A stretch of 63,585 bases of DNA from Chitinophaga pinensis (GTDB lineage: Bacteria > Bacteroidota > Bacteroidia > Chitinophagales > Chitinophagaceae), in assembly GCA_945874755.1 (NCBI GenBank), contig CAMCHR010000004.1, positions 1 to 63,585 of the forward strand, read 5' to 3'. This document shows positions 55,888 to 63,585 of the stretch, in pieces. How positions within the stretch are numbered: position 1 is the stretch's first letter; each line of letters starts with the position of its first letter. A program made the translations under genes and the position numbers. The notes beneath the pieces were generated by a model, which did not search any database, was not told the origin of the DNA, and saw only the letters and a program-made list of their open reading frames with translations.

Positions 55888-57327
55888 ATGGAAGCAATGC
55901 AGGAAGCGATTAAACAATTATTTTTATCCTACGCAGGTAAGGATTTGGAGCACATTGAAAAAATTCCTCAAAGTGGGGGGGATCGAATCTATTTTAGAAT
56001 CAAAGAAGGCGCTGATTCCTATATCGCTACCTATAATCTGAACCTTAAAGAAAACGAGACCTTTATTTATTTTGCGCAGCATTTTCACTCCAAAGGATTA
56101 CCTGTTCCAAAAGTGCTAGCAGTGAGTGCCGATCAGAAAATTTATTTGCAAGAGGATCTGGGTGCAGCGTCTTTGTTAGATGTATTAGAAAAAGAAGGCA
56201 AGACCGAAAGAGTATATCAGTTATTTCAAAAGAGCTTAAAAGCATTGGTGCAATTGCAGGTGAAAGGGAGCGAGGGATTAGATTTTTCAAAATGCCTTAC
56301 TTCAAAAACATTTGGCAAACATGCCGTGTTAACGGACTTGTTGTATTACAAATATTATTTTTTAGATACTTTACAATATCCATATGACAAACAAGCATTG
56401 ATTGACGAGTTTGAATTACTAAGCGATCAATTATCTGATAGTCATTTTAATTATTTCATGTTCCGTGATTTTCAGAGCAGAAATATTGTGGTTAAGAATG
56501 ATGAAGTATTTTTTATAGATTTCCAAGGTGGGATGAAAGGCGGGATGCCTTATGATGTGGCGTCCTTATTATGGCAGGCGAAAGCAGAATTATCTAATGA
56601 ATGGAAAGAGCGCTTATTGAATGATTATATTAAAGAAGCAGAAATAGTATTAGGGGAAACCATTGATACGACTTTGTTTAAAAAACAATACCATGGATTT
56701 GTTTTATTAAGATTATTGCAGGTCTTGGGCGCTTATGGATTTAGAGGTTTGTTTGAACGTAAAGCGCATTTCTTAACCAGTATCCCATTGGGTTTAAAAA
56801 ATCTTCGTGCATTTTTAGAAGTACATACTTTAGCTAAAGACACGCCTGTTTTTGCAGGAATTTTAAATTGGATGGTAGGCGATGAAGTGTTGAATAGATT
56901 CACGCCTATGCAAGCCACTGAAAAAACACCATTGGTGGTTACCATCAATAGCTTTAGTTATAAAAAAGGCTTGCCTTCGGATGCTACTGATAACGGCGGC
57001 GGATTTATTTTTGATATGCGTGGTATCTTAAATCCAGGTAGGTTTGAGCCATATAAAAATCAGTCAGGATTGGATAAGCCTGTACAAGACTTCTTAGAAC
57101 AAAAAACAAAAATGAATACTTTTTTAAATAGTGTTTGGGATTTAATAGATATCACAGTCGAAGATTATTTATCTAGAGATTTTAAGTCTTTGCAAATTAA
57201 TTTTGGTTGCACAGGTGGCCAACACCGAAGTGTTTTTGCTGCAGAACAAACCGCAAGACATTTAAAGAATAAGTATAAAGTAAAGATCGTTTTAGCGCAT
57301 ACCAATCAAAACAATTGGGTAAAATAA
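55888..57327 (+). CDS. AmgK-like sugar kinase fused to a RapZ C-terminal domain
   Basis: Residues 1-330 are an aminoglycoside-phosphotransferase-fold kinase: DRIYFRIKEGADSYIATYN, catalytic FRDFQSRNIVV (D-x4-N) and FIDFQGGMKGG. This is the family of AmgK, the anomeric kinase for N-acetylmuramate and N-acetylglucosamine. Residues about 348-479 match the RapZ C-terminal domain (GGGFIFDMRGILNPG, INFGCTGGQHRSVFAAE, AHTNQNNW), which in E. coli binds GlcN6P. The fusion would tie sugar-1-phosphate production to amino-sugar sensing. The MurU-like gene follows 6 bp later, likely one operon. Confidence 0.82.
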   Translation: MEAMQEAIKQLFLSYAGKDLEHIEKIPQSGGDRIYFRIKEGADSYIATYNLNLKENETFIYFAQHFHSKGLPVPKVLAVSADQKIYLQEDLGAASLLDVLEKEGKTERVYQLFQKSLKALVQLQVKGSEGLDFSKCLTSKTFGKHAVLTDLLYYKYYFLDTLQYPYDKQALIDEFELLSDQLSDSHFNYFMFRDFQSRNIVVKNDEVFFIDFQGGMKGGMPYDVASLLWQAKAELSNEWKERLLNDYIKEAEIVLGETIDTTLFKKQYHGFVLLRLLQVLGAYGFRGLFERKAHFLTSIPLGLKNLRAFLEVHTLAKDTPVFAGILNWMVGDEVLNRFTPMQATEKTPLVVTINSFSYKKGLPSDATDNGGGFIFDMRGILNPGRFEPYKNQSGLDKPVQDFLEQKTKMNTFLNSVWDLIDITVEDYLSRDFKSLQINFGCTGGQHRSVFAAEQTARHLKNKYKVKIVLAHTNQNNWVK

Positions 57328-57333
57328 TTTTTT

Positions 57334-58077
57334 ATGAAGGCAATGATTTTAGCTGCAGGATTAGGGACTAGGCTGAAGCCCTTTACAGACAGTCATCCTA
57401 AGGCTTTGGCGATTGTGAATGGCAAAACTTTATTACAACGCAATATTGAATATTTACAAGATTACGGCATAAACGAAGTGGTAGTGAATGTGCATCATTT
57501 TGCAGATCAAATTGTAGATACGATTCAAAAAAATAGAGGATGGGGATCTAATGTCACTATATCAGACGAGTCGGATGAAGTGCTTGAAACCGGTGGTGGA
57601 TTATTAAGAGCGAAAACCTATTTTGAAAACGAAGCCAAGTGGTTGGTGATGAATGCAGATATCTTAACCGATTTAGATTTGGGTAAAATGATTGAGGCCG
57701 ATAAAGCTTTTGATGCATTCTCCGAAGGAGAAATGGCGGCTACTTTAGCAGTCACCAATCGTACCACAAGTAGAAATTTAATTTTCAATACAGTAGGCAC
57801 ATTGTGTGGCTGGAGAAATAATACAACCAATGAGGAAAAATGGGCCAATCCTTTAAAAGACCCTTCCATGGCTGTTCCCAAAGCATTTAGTGGGATACAA
57901 ATTGTGCATGCTAATTTTTTTGAAGCCTTGAGTCTGCAAGGTAAGTTCTCTCTGATCGATGCATATTTACAAATTGCACAACACTATGCGATCCATTTTT
58001 ACGACCACAGTGATGGCGTATTACTAGATGTGGGCAAACCAGAAAGTTTAGAAAAAGCAGCAGGACTTTTTAAGTAA
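57334..58077 (+). CDS. MurU-like sugar-1-phosphate nucleotidyltransferase
   Basis: Nucleotidyltransferase with the signature MILAAGLGTRLKPFTDSHPKALA, NVHHFADQIVDTI, DESDEVLETGGGL and MNADILTDLDLG. This set and its place right after the AmgK-like kinase indicate MurU, which makes UDP-MurNAc from MurNAc-1-phosphate and recycles wall sugar without fosfomycin-sensitive steps. 247 residues. The substrate is inferred from context, not proven by residues. Confidence 0.78.
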   Translation: MKAMILAAGLGTRLKPFTDSHPKALAIVNGKTLLQRNIEYLQDYGINEVVVNVHHFADQIVDTIQKNRGWGSNVTISDESDEVLETGGGLLRAKTYFENEAKWLVMNADILTDLDLGKMIEADKAFDAFSEGEMAATLAVTNRTTSRNLIFNTVGTLCGWRNNTTNEEKWANPLKDPSMAVPKAFSGIQIVHANFFEALSLQGKFSLIDAYLQIAQHYAIHFYDHSDGVLLDVGKPESLEKAAGLFK

Positions 58078-58135
58078 TTTCGGAAGACTTAAATTTTTTT
58101 ATTAGATTCTTTTAATCAATAGACTTATTGATCTA

Positions 58136-59293
58136 TTATACTTTGATATAAACTTTTTTCTTGTCTAAGATATTTGCAAGCACTGCAAATAAGGCAATAA
58201 AACAAATGGCGTATACAAAAGACCCAACTCTTAAATCGCTCGAAATATTTTTACAAATATGTTGGTAAAACCAAGGCAGGGCTGAGGTATATACTGGTTC
58301 CCCTTTTTCATCTGTATGATCGACCCATCTCAATAATGCAAGCACTCGTGGCAAAAATCCACTGAGTACAAATATGAATAATGGGTTCTTGCCAAATACG
58401 TCAAAGAAATGGCTCCAGTTACCTTTACTATTTTTAAATTCCAATAAATATATGAGTACACTTAAAGTGATAATCGCTAAGCCAGAAGTATACAATACAT
58501 AACTACTGGTCCATATTTTTTTATTGATGGGGAAACTAAAGTCCCAAATATATCCTGCCAACACCAATACCACACCAGCTAATAGCAACTGTGGAAGCAT
58601 CTCAAAACTCTTACCCTTTGCTTGAATATATTCGCCGACTAAAAATCCAAAAATCACTTGCACAATGGCAGGCAAAGTGCTAATCAATCCTTCTGGATCA
58701 AAGGGTACACCCTCTCCTTTGTAAATATGGTTCACACCTAAAATAGTTTGATCTATTGCATTACCAAAAAATCCAGACAAGCTATAAGGATGTCCTTGTG
58801 TACCTAATAAAAAACACAATATCCAATAGGCGATTAAAATAAGTCCACCAATATAAAAAGCCAATTTAGATTTTCCATAATACACAATAATAGAAGCGAA
58901 AAAATAACAGATTGCGATTCTTTGAAGAACACCTAAAATGCGAATGTTCTCCCAGGTCTTTGCCACTAAATGTCCGTCCGACCACTTCACAAAGGGGCTC
59001 CAATTTAAAAACAGCCCAATTAAAAAAATCAATACCGTTCTTTTGACTACTTTTTTCCAAAAATCAGTCGGCGTTCCTTTTTCAAATTTAGGCATCACAA
59101 AAGCCATAGCATTACCTACAGCAAATAAAAAGAAGGGAAAAACCAAGTCTGTGGGTGTGCATCCATGCCAGCTGGCATGCGCTAATGGGCTAAAAATATG
59201 CCCCCAAGAACCAGGATTATTCACCAGAATCATTAAGGCCACGGTGGCGCCTCTAAAAACATCCAATGCATAATATCTTTCCTTTTGTATCAT
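58136..59293 (-). CDS. NagX/HGSNAT-like multi-pass membrane protein (DUF5009)
   Basis: Ten or so membrane helices; the N-terminus YYALDVFRGATVALMILVNNPGSWGH and ASWHGCTPTDLVFPFFLFAVGNAM are hallmarks of the heparan-alpha-glucosaminide N-acetyltransferase/NagX family. Members are found with GlcNAc use genes and may acetylate or transport amino sugars. I start at the ATG at 59293 (MIQKERYYALDVFRG). Convergent with the MurU-like gene, 58 bp apart. 386 residues. Confidence 0.85.
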   Translation of the reverse strand: MIQKERYYALDVFRGATVALMILVNNPGSWGHIFSPLAHASWHGCTPTDLVFPFFLFAVGNAMAFVMPKFEKGTPTDFWKKVVKRTVLIFLIGLFLNWSPFVKWSDGHLVAKTWENIRILGVLQRIAICYFFASIIVYYGKSKLAFYIGGLILIAYWILCFLLGTQGHPYSLSGFFGNAIDQTILGVNHIYKGEGVPFDPEGLISTLPAIVQVIFGFLVGEYIQAKGKSFEMLPQLLLAGVVLVLAGYIWDFSFPINKKIWTSSYVLYTSGLAIITLSVLIYLLEFKNSKGNWSHFFDVFGKNPLFIFVLSGFLPRVLALLRWVDHTDEKGEPVYTSALPWFYQHICKNISSDLRVGSFVYAICFIALFAVLANILDKKKVYIKV

Positions 59294-59385
59294 AATGCCC
59301 GCTTTAGTATTTAAATGTAACAAGAATCTTGGGTTAATAAATCATTTATGGTCAAATTACTTTCTGATATATATCTTGTTATTAA

Positions 59386-59393
59386 TATCTTTG
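59386..59393 (+). promoter_or_regulatory. -7 box of the rfb operon
   Basis: TATCTTTG fits TAnnTTTG exactly and lies 17 bp before the rfbB start, the same distance as for prfA. No good -33 TTG is visible. Confidence 0.45.
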
Positions 59394-59409
59394 AGCCTCA
59401 TAATTGACC

Positions 59410-60504
59410 ATGAAAAAGAACATTTTAATTACAGGAGGAGCGGGATTTATTGGATCGCATGTCGTGCGCTTATTTGTCAATAGTTACCCTGATTATCAGA
59501 TCTTTAATTTAGATGCATTGACTTATGCAGGCAATTTAGAGAACCTTAAGGATATCGAAAAAGCAGCAAACTATCATTTTGTAAAAGCAGATATTTTAGA
59601 TGCAGCAGCATTGAAGGAAATTTTTATAAAGCATGCCATTACAGATGTGGTCCATTTAGCAGCAGAGTCTCATGTAGATAGAAGTATTGTTTCTCCTTTG
59701 GATTTTGTGTACACGAATGTAATTGGCACGGTGAACTTATTGAATACCGCGAAGGAATATTGGAAGGATGATTTGAGTTATGAAAAAGCGCATGATGGTT
59801 CTTGGGACAGTCAAAGAAATCATTTGTTTTACCATGTTTCTACTGATGAAGTATATGGAAGCTTAGGGAAGGAAGGTTTGTTTACGGAGACCACACCCTA
59901 TGATCCAAATTCACCCTACTCTGCAAGTAAGGCTGCGAGCGATCATTTTGTGCGTGCTTATGGTGAGACTTATCATTTACCAACCGTGATTTCTAACTGT
60001 TCTAATAACTACGGCCCGAATCACTTTCCTGAAAAATTAATTCCATTGTTTATTCATAATATCATGACTAAAAAACCATTGCCTGTTTATGGTGACGGCT
60101 TGTACACAAGAGATTGGTTATTTGTAAAAGACCATGCTCGTGCGATTGATTTAGTGTTCCATCAAGGCAAGCGTGCTGATACTTATAATATTGGCGGATT
60201 TAATGAATGGACCAATATTGATTTAGTAAAATTATTGTGTACGCAGATGGATGAAAAGTTAGGTAGAGCAAAAGGAGAAAGCGAAAGCTTGATTACATAT
60301 GTGAAAGATCGTCCAGGACATGATCGTCGATATGCGATAGACGCCACAAAATTAAATAAGGAATTAGGATGGAGCCCTTCAGTTACTTTTGAACAAGGCT
60401 TAGCAGAAACCATTGACTGGTATTTGAGTAATGAGGCCTGGTTGACCAATGTGACGAGTGGCACCTACCAACAGTACTATAACGAAATGTATACGAACAG
60501 ATAA
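59410..60504 (+). CDS. rfbB: dTDP-glucose 4,6-dehydratase
   Basis: First committed step from dTDP-glucose toward dTDP-rhamnose and related sugars. NAD motif ITGGAGFIGSHVVR, LDALTYAGNLENL, THE-type triad HVSTDEVYGSLG, PYSASKAASDH (Tyr-Lys), and NCSNNYGPNHFPEKLIP. I start at the ATG at 59410; an in-frame TTG six bases earlier is also possible. It ends by sharing a base with the rfbC start (taatga). 364 residues. Confidence 0.96.
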   Translation: MKKNILITGGAGFIGSHVVRLFVNSYPDYQIFNLDALTYAGNLENLKDIEKAANYHFVKADILDAAALKEIFIKHAITDVVHLAAESHVDRSIVSPLDFVYTNVIGTVNLLNTAKEYWKDDLSYEKAHDGSWDSQRNHLFYHVSTDEVYGSLGKEGLFTETTPYDPNSPYSASKAASDHFVRAYGETYHLPTVISNCSNNYGPNHFPEKLIPLFIHNIMTKKPLPVYGDGLYTRDWLFVKDHARAIDLVFHQGKRADTYNIGGFNEWTNIDLVKLLCTQMDEKLGRAKGESESLITYVKDRPGHDRRYAIDATKLNKELGWSPSVTFEQGLAETIDWYLSNEAWLTNVTSGTYQQYYNEMYTNR

Positions 60505-61055
60505 TGACTATAGAACAGACCCCATTGAAAGATTGTTTTATTATACACGATAAAGTGCATGGTGATGCGCGTGGTTATTTTATTGAAACCTATAACAGTA
60601 GGGACTTTAAAGCAGCTACAGGATTAGAGATTGAATTTGTGCAAGACAATCAATCCAGATCTTCTAAAGGTGTTTTAAGAGGATTGCATATGCAAAAAGG
60701 CACTGCTGCTCAAGCAAAATTAGTTAGAGTATTAGAAGGTGCTGTGTTAGATGTGGCTGTGGATTTAAGAAAAGGTTCTCCAAGTTTTGGACAACATTAT
60801 GCCATTGAATTAACCGCGGAAAATCGCAAACAATTTTATGTACCAGCCGGATTCGCACATGGATTTTTAGTACTAAGTGAATATGCTACTTTCTTTTATA
60901 AAGTAGATAAATTTTATGAGCCAGGTAACGAAGTGGGCATTATGTACAATGATAAAGATTTAAATATTGATTGGCAAATGCCAACCTCGGAATTGATATT
61001 TTCAGAAAAAGACAAAACATTAGGCAGCTTCGCGGAATATGCGGCGAGCCTTTAA
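60504..61055 (+). CDS. rfbC: dTDP-4-dehydrorhamnose 3,5-epimerase
   Basis: Cupin-fold epimerase: VQDNQSRSSKGVLRGLHMQKG (His base), DVAVDLRKGSPSFG and YVPAGFAHGFLVLSEYATFFYK. 183 residues, full length. Overlaps rfbB by 1 bp. Second enzyme of the dTDP-rhamnose series. Confidence 0.95.
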   Translation: MTIEQTPLKDCFIIHDKVHGDARGYFIETYNSRDFKAATGLEIEFVQDNQSRSSKGVLRGLHMQKGTAAQAKLVRVLEGAVLDVAVDLRKGSPSFGQHYAIELTAENRKQFYVPAGFAHGFLVLSEYATFFYKVDKFYEPGNEVGIMYNDKDLNIDWQMPTSELIFSEKDKTLGSFAEYAASL

Positions 61056-61132
61056 CACAGAAATAAAAATAGTATGATTTGAGCACGCAAGTGCGAAAAC
61101 ATAAACGCAAATAAAAAATAAAAATTAGGTTT

Positions 61133-61993
61133 ATGAAGGGAATTATATTAGCAGGTGGATCAGGTACAAGATTGTATCCAATTACCAAAGGTATTAGTAA
61201 GCAATTAATGCCCATCTATGATAAACCAATGATCTATTATCCATTGTCAGTGCTGATGTTAGCAGGTATCAAGGAAGTATTGATTATCACCACACCCGAG
61301 GACAATGATCAATTCAAAAGATTGTTGGGTGATGGTGCTGAAATAGGTTGCAAATTTAGTTATGCTGTACAAGCCGTGCCGAATGGACTAGCGCAAGCAT
61401 TTGTGATTGGTGCTGATTTTGTTGGAAAAGATAAAGTGGCATTGGTACTTGGAGATAATATTTTTTACGGTGCAGGTTTTAGTAAACTAGTACAATCTTT
61501 TAATGATGTGGATGGTGCAGCGGTATTTGCATACGAAGTAAATGATCCTGAGCGTTATGGTGTAGTGGAGTTTGACGAAAATAACAATGCCTTGTCATTA
61601 GAAGAAAAACCTAAAGCGCCTAAATCAAATTACGCGGTACCAGGTTTATATTTTTATGATAATACTGTGGTTGAAATTGCAAAGAATATTCCAGCATCTC
61701 CAAGAGGGGAGTTTGAAATCACAGACGTCAACAAGGTATACTTAGAGCGTAAGCAATTGCAGGTAGGCATCATGAATAGAGGTACCGCTTGGTTGGACAC
61801 CGGTACTTTTGAATCTTTGGCCGATGCTTGTGAATTTGTAAGAGTCATTGAGAAGCGTCAAAGTCAAAAGATAGGCTGTATAGAGGAAGTCGCATTTAGA
61901 ATGGGCTTCATTGATAAGGCACAATTGCTTGTTTTAGCCGATAAATATGCAAAAAGTGGCTATGGAGAGTACTTGCGCGGGTTAAAAAAGTAG
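61133..61993 (+). CDS. rfbA: Glucose-1-phosphate thymidylyltransferase
   Basis: Makes dTDP-glucose. Signature [66 protein letters not shown] and [10 protein letters not shown]. 286 residues. Last gene of an rfbBCA set; rfbD, the final reductase for dTDP-rhamnose, is not present, so the genes may feed another deoxysugar or rfbD lies elsewhere. Confidence 0.96.
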   Translation: MKGIILAGGSGTRLYPITKGISKQLMPIYDKPMIYYPLSVLMLAGIKEVLIITTPEDNDQFKRLLGDGAEIGCKFSYAVQAVPNGLAQAFVIGADFVGKDKVALVLGDNIFYGAGFSKLVQSFNDVDGAAVFAYEVNDPERYGVVEFDENNNALSLEEKPKAPKSNYAVPGLYFYDNTVVEIAKNIPASPRGEFEITDVNKVYLERKQLQVGIMNRGTAWLDTGTFESLADACEFVRVIEKRQSQKIGCIEEVAFRMGFIDKAQLLVLADKYAKSGYGEYLRGLKK

Positions 61994-62042
61994 TTTTTTA
62001 TAAAAAAAATGAACTTTTCGGCAAGATTGTTGTTTTTATCGT

Positions 62043-62921
62043 ATGTCATCTTACACTATTAAGGATTTAGAGAAAATTTCAGGAATTAAAGCGCACACCA
62101 TTCGTATATGGGAGCAACGCTATAATTTTTTGCAACCGCAAAGAACAGAGACCAATATCAGGTCCTATTCTGCAGATGAATTAAAGGTGATTTTAAACGT
62201 TTCCTTATTAAATAAATACGGTTTTAAAATTTCTCATATAGACAAGATGTCTTCCGAGCAGATGGAAGACAAGATTATGTCTTTAAGCCAGTTGGATGCG
62301 CAAAAAGAGCGCGTGGTGAATGCCTTGATCAAAGAAATGGTGAGTTTAAATATGGTTGCTTTCGAGCGTCAATTAGATTTATACATCGGACATAAAGGAA
62401 TTGAAAAAGCCATCAACGAAATTATCTTCCCTTATTTGGAGCGCGTAGGTATCCTTTGGGTAACCAATCATATCAACCCTGCACAAGAACACTTGGCAAC
62501 CAATATTGTACGTCAAAAAATTATTTTAGGTATTGAGCGCCTAACCCCATTGTTAACTTACACTAAGCGAATCGTGTTATTCCTTCCAGAAGGAGAGTAC
62601 CATGAATTGGGCTTATTGTACGTGCATTTCCTATTAAAGCAGAAAGGTATTTATGTAGATTATTTAGGAACCAATGTACCAATGGTAGACTTGAAATATT
62701 TAACTGAGTTCAAGAAAGTAGATTATTTATATTGTCATATTACCATGCCTGCAAGGAATTTTAAATTGGATAAATTCTTTACCAATTTAGCGACCATTAA
62801 TCAGCAGATTCCAATCATTTTATCTGGTCTAATGATACAAGAATACAAGGGTAAGATCTCTCCAAATATTCATTTGAAGCGAAGTTTGTCAGAAACCATT
62901 GCCTTTTTACAGGAGATCTAA
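62043..62921 (+). CDS. MerR-family regulator with a B12-binding domain (CarH/LitR type)
   Basis: N-terminal MerR helix-turn-helix (YTIKDLEKISGIKAHTIRIWEQRYNFLQPQR), a four-helix B12-cap-like middle, and a C-terminal cobalamin-binding domain with the lower-ligand motif EYHELG and LLKQKGIYVDYLGTNVP. Such proteins are light sensors that use adenosylcobalamin to repress carotenoid or photolyase genes. It sits directly upstream of an ECF sigma factor gene, with operator-like palindromes between. 292 residues. Confidence 0.87.
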   Translation: MSSYTIKDLEKISGIKAHTIRIWEQRYNFLQPQRTETNIRSYSADELKVILNVSLLNKYGFKISHIDKMSSEQMEDKIMSLSQLDAQKERVVNALIKEMVSLNMVAFERQLDLYIGHKGIEKAINEIIFPYLERVGILWVTNHINPAQEHLATNIVRQKIILGIERLTPLLTYTKRIVLFLPEGEYHELGLLYVHFLLKQKGIYVDYLGTNVPMVDLKYLTEFKKVDYLYCHITMPARNFKLDKFFTNLATINQQIPIILSGLMIQEYKGKISPNIHLKRSLSETIAFLQEI

Positions 62922-63042
62922 GGTCTAGAGCGCTATTTACCTCCATCTACCCAACTCCATCCTTCCAGATCCTCGTTAAGAATACAGCTTATGCTAGTTT
63001 CGACGCTATGCATTTAAGTGATTCTATTCCAATGCTTTATAG

Positions 63043-63050
63043 TATTTTTG
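63043..63050 (+). promoter_or_regulatory. -7 box upstream of the sigma-factor gene
   Basis: TATTTTTG fits TAnnTTTG, 26 bp upstream of the first operator-like palindrome. Confidence 0.35.
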
Positions 63051-63076
63051 GCAGTCGTTTTATGAACTTAGACTAG

Positions 63077-63167
63077 TTTTGTTTAATATTTTTAAAAAAT
63101 AATTAAACAAAAAGGCGCTATTCTCAAATTATTATGTTTAACTTTAATCTTCAAACATTAAACATAA
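63077..63167. promoter_or_regulatory. Two palindromes of TGTTTAA half-sites (candidate MerR/CarH operator)
   Basis: TTTTGTTTAAT (63077-63087) pairs with ATTAAACAAAA (63102-63112), and TTATGTTTAA (63132-63141) with TTAAACATAA (63158-63167); an extra CAAACATT lies at 63152-63159. The four half-sites share TGTTTAA and end 4 bp before the sigma-factor start. This is a good fit for repression by the adjacent regulator. Confidence 0.6.
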
Positions 63168-63171
63168 TTGT

Positions 63172-63585
63172 ATGTCAAACGCAGAATTCAGCTTATTATT
63201 GACCGAAAATGCGGAGTTTTTAAGACCATTTGCAATCAATCTTACAAAGGACCATGAGTCTGCTAAAGATTTATACCAAGACACATTATACAGAGCTATT
63301 TCCAATAAAGACAAGTACAATGTAGGAACCAATATTAAAGCTTGGTTGTATACCATAATGCGCAATATTTTTATCAATGATTATCGTCGTAAAGCCAAGC
63401 AATCAACGGTGTTGGATAATAGCCCGAATGATTTTCTAATTGACCAAACTTTCAATAAGGTGGTGAATGATGGAATAACTAACTTAAATTTGAAGGAAGT
63501 AAATCAATTCATACATGATTTGCCAGAGTTATTTAGAACACCATTTAATTTATACTACGAAGGGTATAAGTACAATGAAATTGCA
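63172..63585 (+). CDS. ECF-type RNA polymerase sigma factor (3' end cut off)
   Basis: Starts MSNAEFSLLLTENAEFLRPF and continues to the window edge. Region 2 is clear: LTKDHESAKDLYQDTLYRAI, NIKAWLYTIMRNIFINDYRRKAK; the start of region 4 follows (LPELFRTPFNLYYEGYKYNEIA). No stop codon is reached. In related bacteria a MerR-B12 regulator plus a sigma factor precede crt genes, so carotenoid genes may lie just beyond the window. Confidence 0.92.
   Translation, partial: MSNAEFSLLLTENAEFLRPFAINLTKDHESAKDLYQDTLYRAISNKDKYNVGTNIKAWLYTIMRNIFINDYRRKAKQSTVLDNSPNDFLIDQTFNKVVNDGITNLNLKEVNQFIHDLPELFRTPFNLYYEGYKYNEIA

Overview
The window reads as chromosomal DNA of a low-GC member of the Bacteroidota, most likely a Chitinophagaceae-type bacterium. 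That assignment is an inference from these genes: a PorT-family barrel beside ubiE/menG, a GldB-like lipoprotein beside NAD synthase, bacillithiol synthase BshA, a fused alpha/beta 2-oxoacid dehydrogenase E1, a Thermus-type isocitrate dehydrogenase, a SusC-like TonB receptor, and -7 promoter boxes of the TAnnTTTG type. No rRNA, tRNA or CRISPR array was seen.

Layout. 1-27.6 kb is mostly core genes: E1, a YHYH lipoprotein and a frameshifted YbhB-like lipoprotein, membrane dipeptidase, prfA, galE, a two-component pair, an MBL hydrolase, pyrD, a thiolase, two giant tandem BNR-repeat exoproteins, NamZ, nadE-gldB, apaG, icd, the pyruvate dehydrogenase E2, a cluster of four hairpins, a Lys/Ala-repeat histone-like protein and a CoA-binding protein. 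28.5-36.9 kb is an 8.43-kb integrative element that cuts comM (the YifB-type AAA ATPase) in two. 37-63.6 kb returns to the core chromosome: a MutS-like ATPase, pyrC, porT-ubiE, rsgA, gamma-carbonic anhydrase, an aminotransferase, bshA, an M28 peptidase, a duplicated 77-bp hairpin, a half-length carB, umuDC, a Rieske oxygenase, a SAM hydrolase, a TonB receptor, a peptidoglycan-sugar cluster (AmgK-like kinase fused to a RapZ C-terminal domain, MurU-like transferase, NagX-like membrane protein), rfbB-rfbC-rfbA, a B12-type MerR regulator, and the start of an ECF sigma factor that runs off the right edge.

The element is the most interesting region. Its boundaries can be read to the base: joining the comM fragments at a 2-bp AT core restores a 514-codon gene, and joining the inner ends gives a near-perfect palindromic attP centred on the same AT. 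It carries a large serine recombinase at one end and a small one at the other, two candidate rolling-circle (HUH-like) proteins, an EcoRI-family adenine methyltransferase directly coupled to a DUF262-HNH nuclease (a candidate restriction-modification or defence pair), and a divergent ParB-methyltransferase fusion whose two key methyltransferase motifs are altered.

Other notable points are a UmuD homologue lacking both catalytic residues, preceded by two CTAA-N5-TTAG operators; palindromic TGTTTAA half-sites before the sigma-factor gene next to the CarH/LitR-like regulator; and a CarB made of the second synthetase half only. NamZ, the AmgK-RapZ fusion, MurU and NagX together suggest an active peptidoglycan-sugar recovery route.
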